Source of the DNA: a virus
Reading direction: 5' to 3' (one strand)
DNA length: 39,237 nucleotides
Virus record (IMG/VR): IMGVR_UViG_3300013131_002471
Coordinates: 1 to 39,237 of that record
Shown: piece by piece, positions 38,397-39,237 of the stretch
Numbering within the stretch: position 1 is the first letter of the stretch
Layout of the letters: every line of letters begins with the position of its first letter
Position numbers and translations under genes: made by a program
The notes under the pieces: generated by a model
What the model saw: the letters and a program-made list of their open reading frames with translations, nothing else
Databases searched by the model: none
Told to the model about the DNA's origin: nothing

Positions 38397-38780
38397 ATGA
38401 AAAAGTTATTTCTAACGTTAGCCGTCGGGCTATCAGTATTACTCGGTTATACACAGAGTGAATTTGCAAAAGCAACAGTAGTTACCGTAGGCTACAAAAA
38501 TGAACATTCCGGACAATTTGATTGGGCCGAACCTCAATATGTCGATGAAGTTCTAGTCAAGATAGATAAAGTAGCTGTTACCATTTATTCAAAAGTAACA
38601 CAACAATACTTCGTTTATACAAATGGCGAGGAAATTACTAACGGAATGTTTTGGTATGCATATGATGTTGATGGCCAAAGATGTCGTGTATATCTCATGA
38701 CGAACGATGTAGGCGATCCGTATATATTAATTGAATATGCTAGTATAGCATGGATGTATAATCTAATAGACATAGAATAA
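38397..38780 (+). CDS. Secreted protein of unknown function
   Basis: A 127-residue protein with an N-terminal signal sequence (MKKLFLTLAVGLSVLLGYTQ; cleavage near 20) of the style common in Flavobacteriia. The mature part is predicted mostly beta (VDEVLVKIDKVAVTIYSKV, and VYLMTNDVGDPYILIEYA). It may act in the periplasm, for example at lysis or in exclusion, but no family is recognised. The stop overlaps the next start (TAATGG). Confidence 0.68.
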   Translation: MKKLFLTLAVGLSVLLGYTQSEFAKATVVTVGYKNEHSGQFDWAEPQYVDEVLVKIDKVAVTIYSKVTQQYFVYTNGEEITNGMFWYAYDVDGQRCRVYLMTNDVGDPYILIEYASIAWMYNLIDIE

Positions 38781-39019
38781 TGGCAAAAATAATAATTGAA
38801 TTTGCAGAAGACGAAGTAAATGATGCTCGTGTTGCAATAGATGGACATAAGTATAAACAACTCATTTGGGAACTAGATCAAAAACTCCGTAGTGTCCATA
38901 AGTATGGAGCTGCGTTAGAAGGTAATGGAGAAGCGACTGAAGCCGAGATGGATGTATGTTATAGATTGAGAGACGTTATTAGAGAGATGCTACAAGAAGA
39001 TAATTTAACAATTGAGTGA
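38780..39019 (+). CDS. Small conserved phage protein
   Basis: A 79-residue acidic protein. The central DGHKYKQLIWELDQKLRSV segment resembles a small family in T4-like and other phages (DG-K-K-v-WDLDQ-LR). Function unknown. It is joined to the preceding gene by a one-base overlap and to the next by TGATG. Confidence 0.7.
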   Translation: MAKIIIEFAEDEVNDARVAIDGHKYKQLIWELDQKLRSVHKYGAALEGNGEATEAEMDVCYRLRDVIREMLQEDNLTIE

Positions 39020-39234
39020 TGACACAACAAACATACATAGAAGTAATGCGAGACCGGTTAAATTGGTGTGTAGAAAAAGAACGATACGAAATGGCAGCTC
39101 GTCTTAGAGATTTAATTGAATATGAATCAACAGACGATGAAACTGTTAAAAACAAATACTACTTGCAATTAGCAAAAAAGTATGCTCCTGATTTTCATGA
39201 AGCGATTAAACATAAGTACGAATCCAACAATTAA
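39019..39234 (+). CDS. Small protein with UVR-like motif
   Basis: A 71-residue protein. RLNWCVEKERYEMAARLRDL fits the UVR helical motif (E-A---RD-I) of UvrB/UvrC and Clp adaptors. The start is the ATG at 39019, which forms a TGATG join with the previous stop. A similar motif occurs in the protein at 32596. A role in protein contact is likely, with the partner unknown. Confidence 0.65.
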   Translation: MTQQTYIEVMRDRLNWCVEKERYEMAARLRDLIEYESTDDETVKNKYYLQLAKKYAPDFHEAIKHKYESNN

Positions 39235-39237
39235 AGC

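Overview
The window is a piece of a large tailed-phage genome of the T4-like replication type. It is AT-rich and gene-dense, and every credible gene lies on the + strand. T4-type replication genes (sliding clamp gp45, clamp-loader subunits gp44 and gp62) sit beside dUTPase and a phage GroEL. The host is most likely a member of the Bacteroidetes. Seven promoter-like sites have exactly the form TT(T/A)G-N20-TA(T/C)nTT(T/A)A, close to the Bacteroidetes -33/-7 consensus (TTTG / TAnnTTTG). The ClpS-like protein also resembles Bacteroidetes ClpS. No host name can be read from the sequence itself.

Layout. (1) 1-6726: a transglycosylase-like gene (cut by the window edge), clamp, dUTPase, clamp loader, GroEL, a zinc ribbon, gp62-like, DUF3310, then a Cas4-like nuclease and a SLOG protein. 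(2) 6775-29241: a continuous block of about 22.5 kb with some 25 overlapping genes for glycan synthesis. It holds about a dozen glycosyltransferases, two methyltransferases, a polysaccharide deacetylase-like protein, three sugar-nucleotide SDR enzymes, and a sub-cluster with a cupin/nucleotidyltransferase/kinase fusion, an AroE-like dehydrogenase, a KbaZ/GatZ-like aldolase-family protein and a HAD phosphatase. (3) 29251-34255: small conserved phage proteins, a DUF3008-like protein, a superoxide dismutase with a capsid-targeting-like N-terminus, a ClpS-like adaptor, a QueD-like protein and an HNH nuclease. (4) 34256-36730: an RNA-rich region with four tRNAs, a compact hairpin RNA and a roughly 0.9-kb structured non-coding RNA behind tandem promoters and a boxA-like element. 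(5) 36778-39237: a promoter, a secreted lytic transglycosylase, a small lipoprotein, a secreted protein and conserved small phage proteins.

The strongest candidate for an undescribed system is the non-coding RNA at about 34850-35775. It has no sense ORF of note, yet I can draw many hairpins in it, including helices of 13, 12, 9 and 8 bp rich in G-U pairs, with UUCG and GNRA loops. It starts like a ribosomal RNA operon (tandem promoters with A/T-rich upstream tracts, then a boxA-like sequence) and runs into an initiator-like tRNA-Met. Size, phage setting and tRNA neighbours recall the GOLLD and ROOL ornate RNAs; assignment to either needs a covariance-model search.

The second candidate is the glycan block, which encodes both precursor synthesis and transfer. 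The unusual enzyme set at 16775-20609 suggests an uncommon activated sugar or polyol. The product could decorate the virion, alter the host surface or modify DNA; the sequence alone does not decide.
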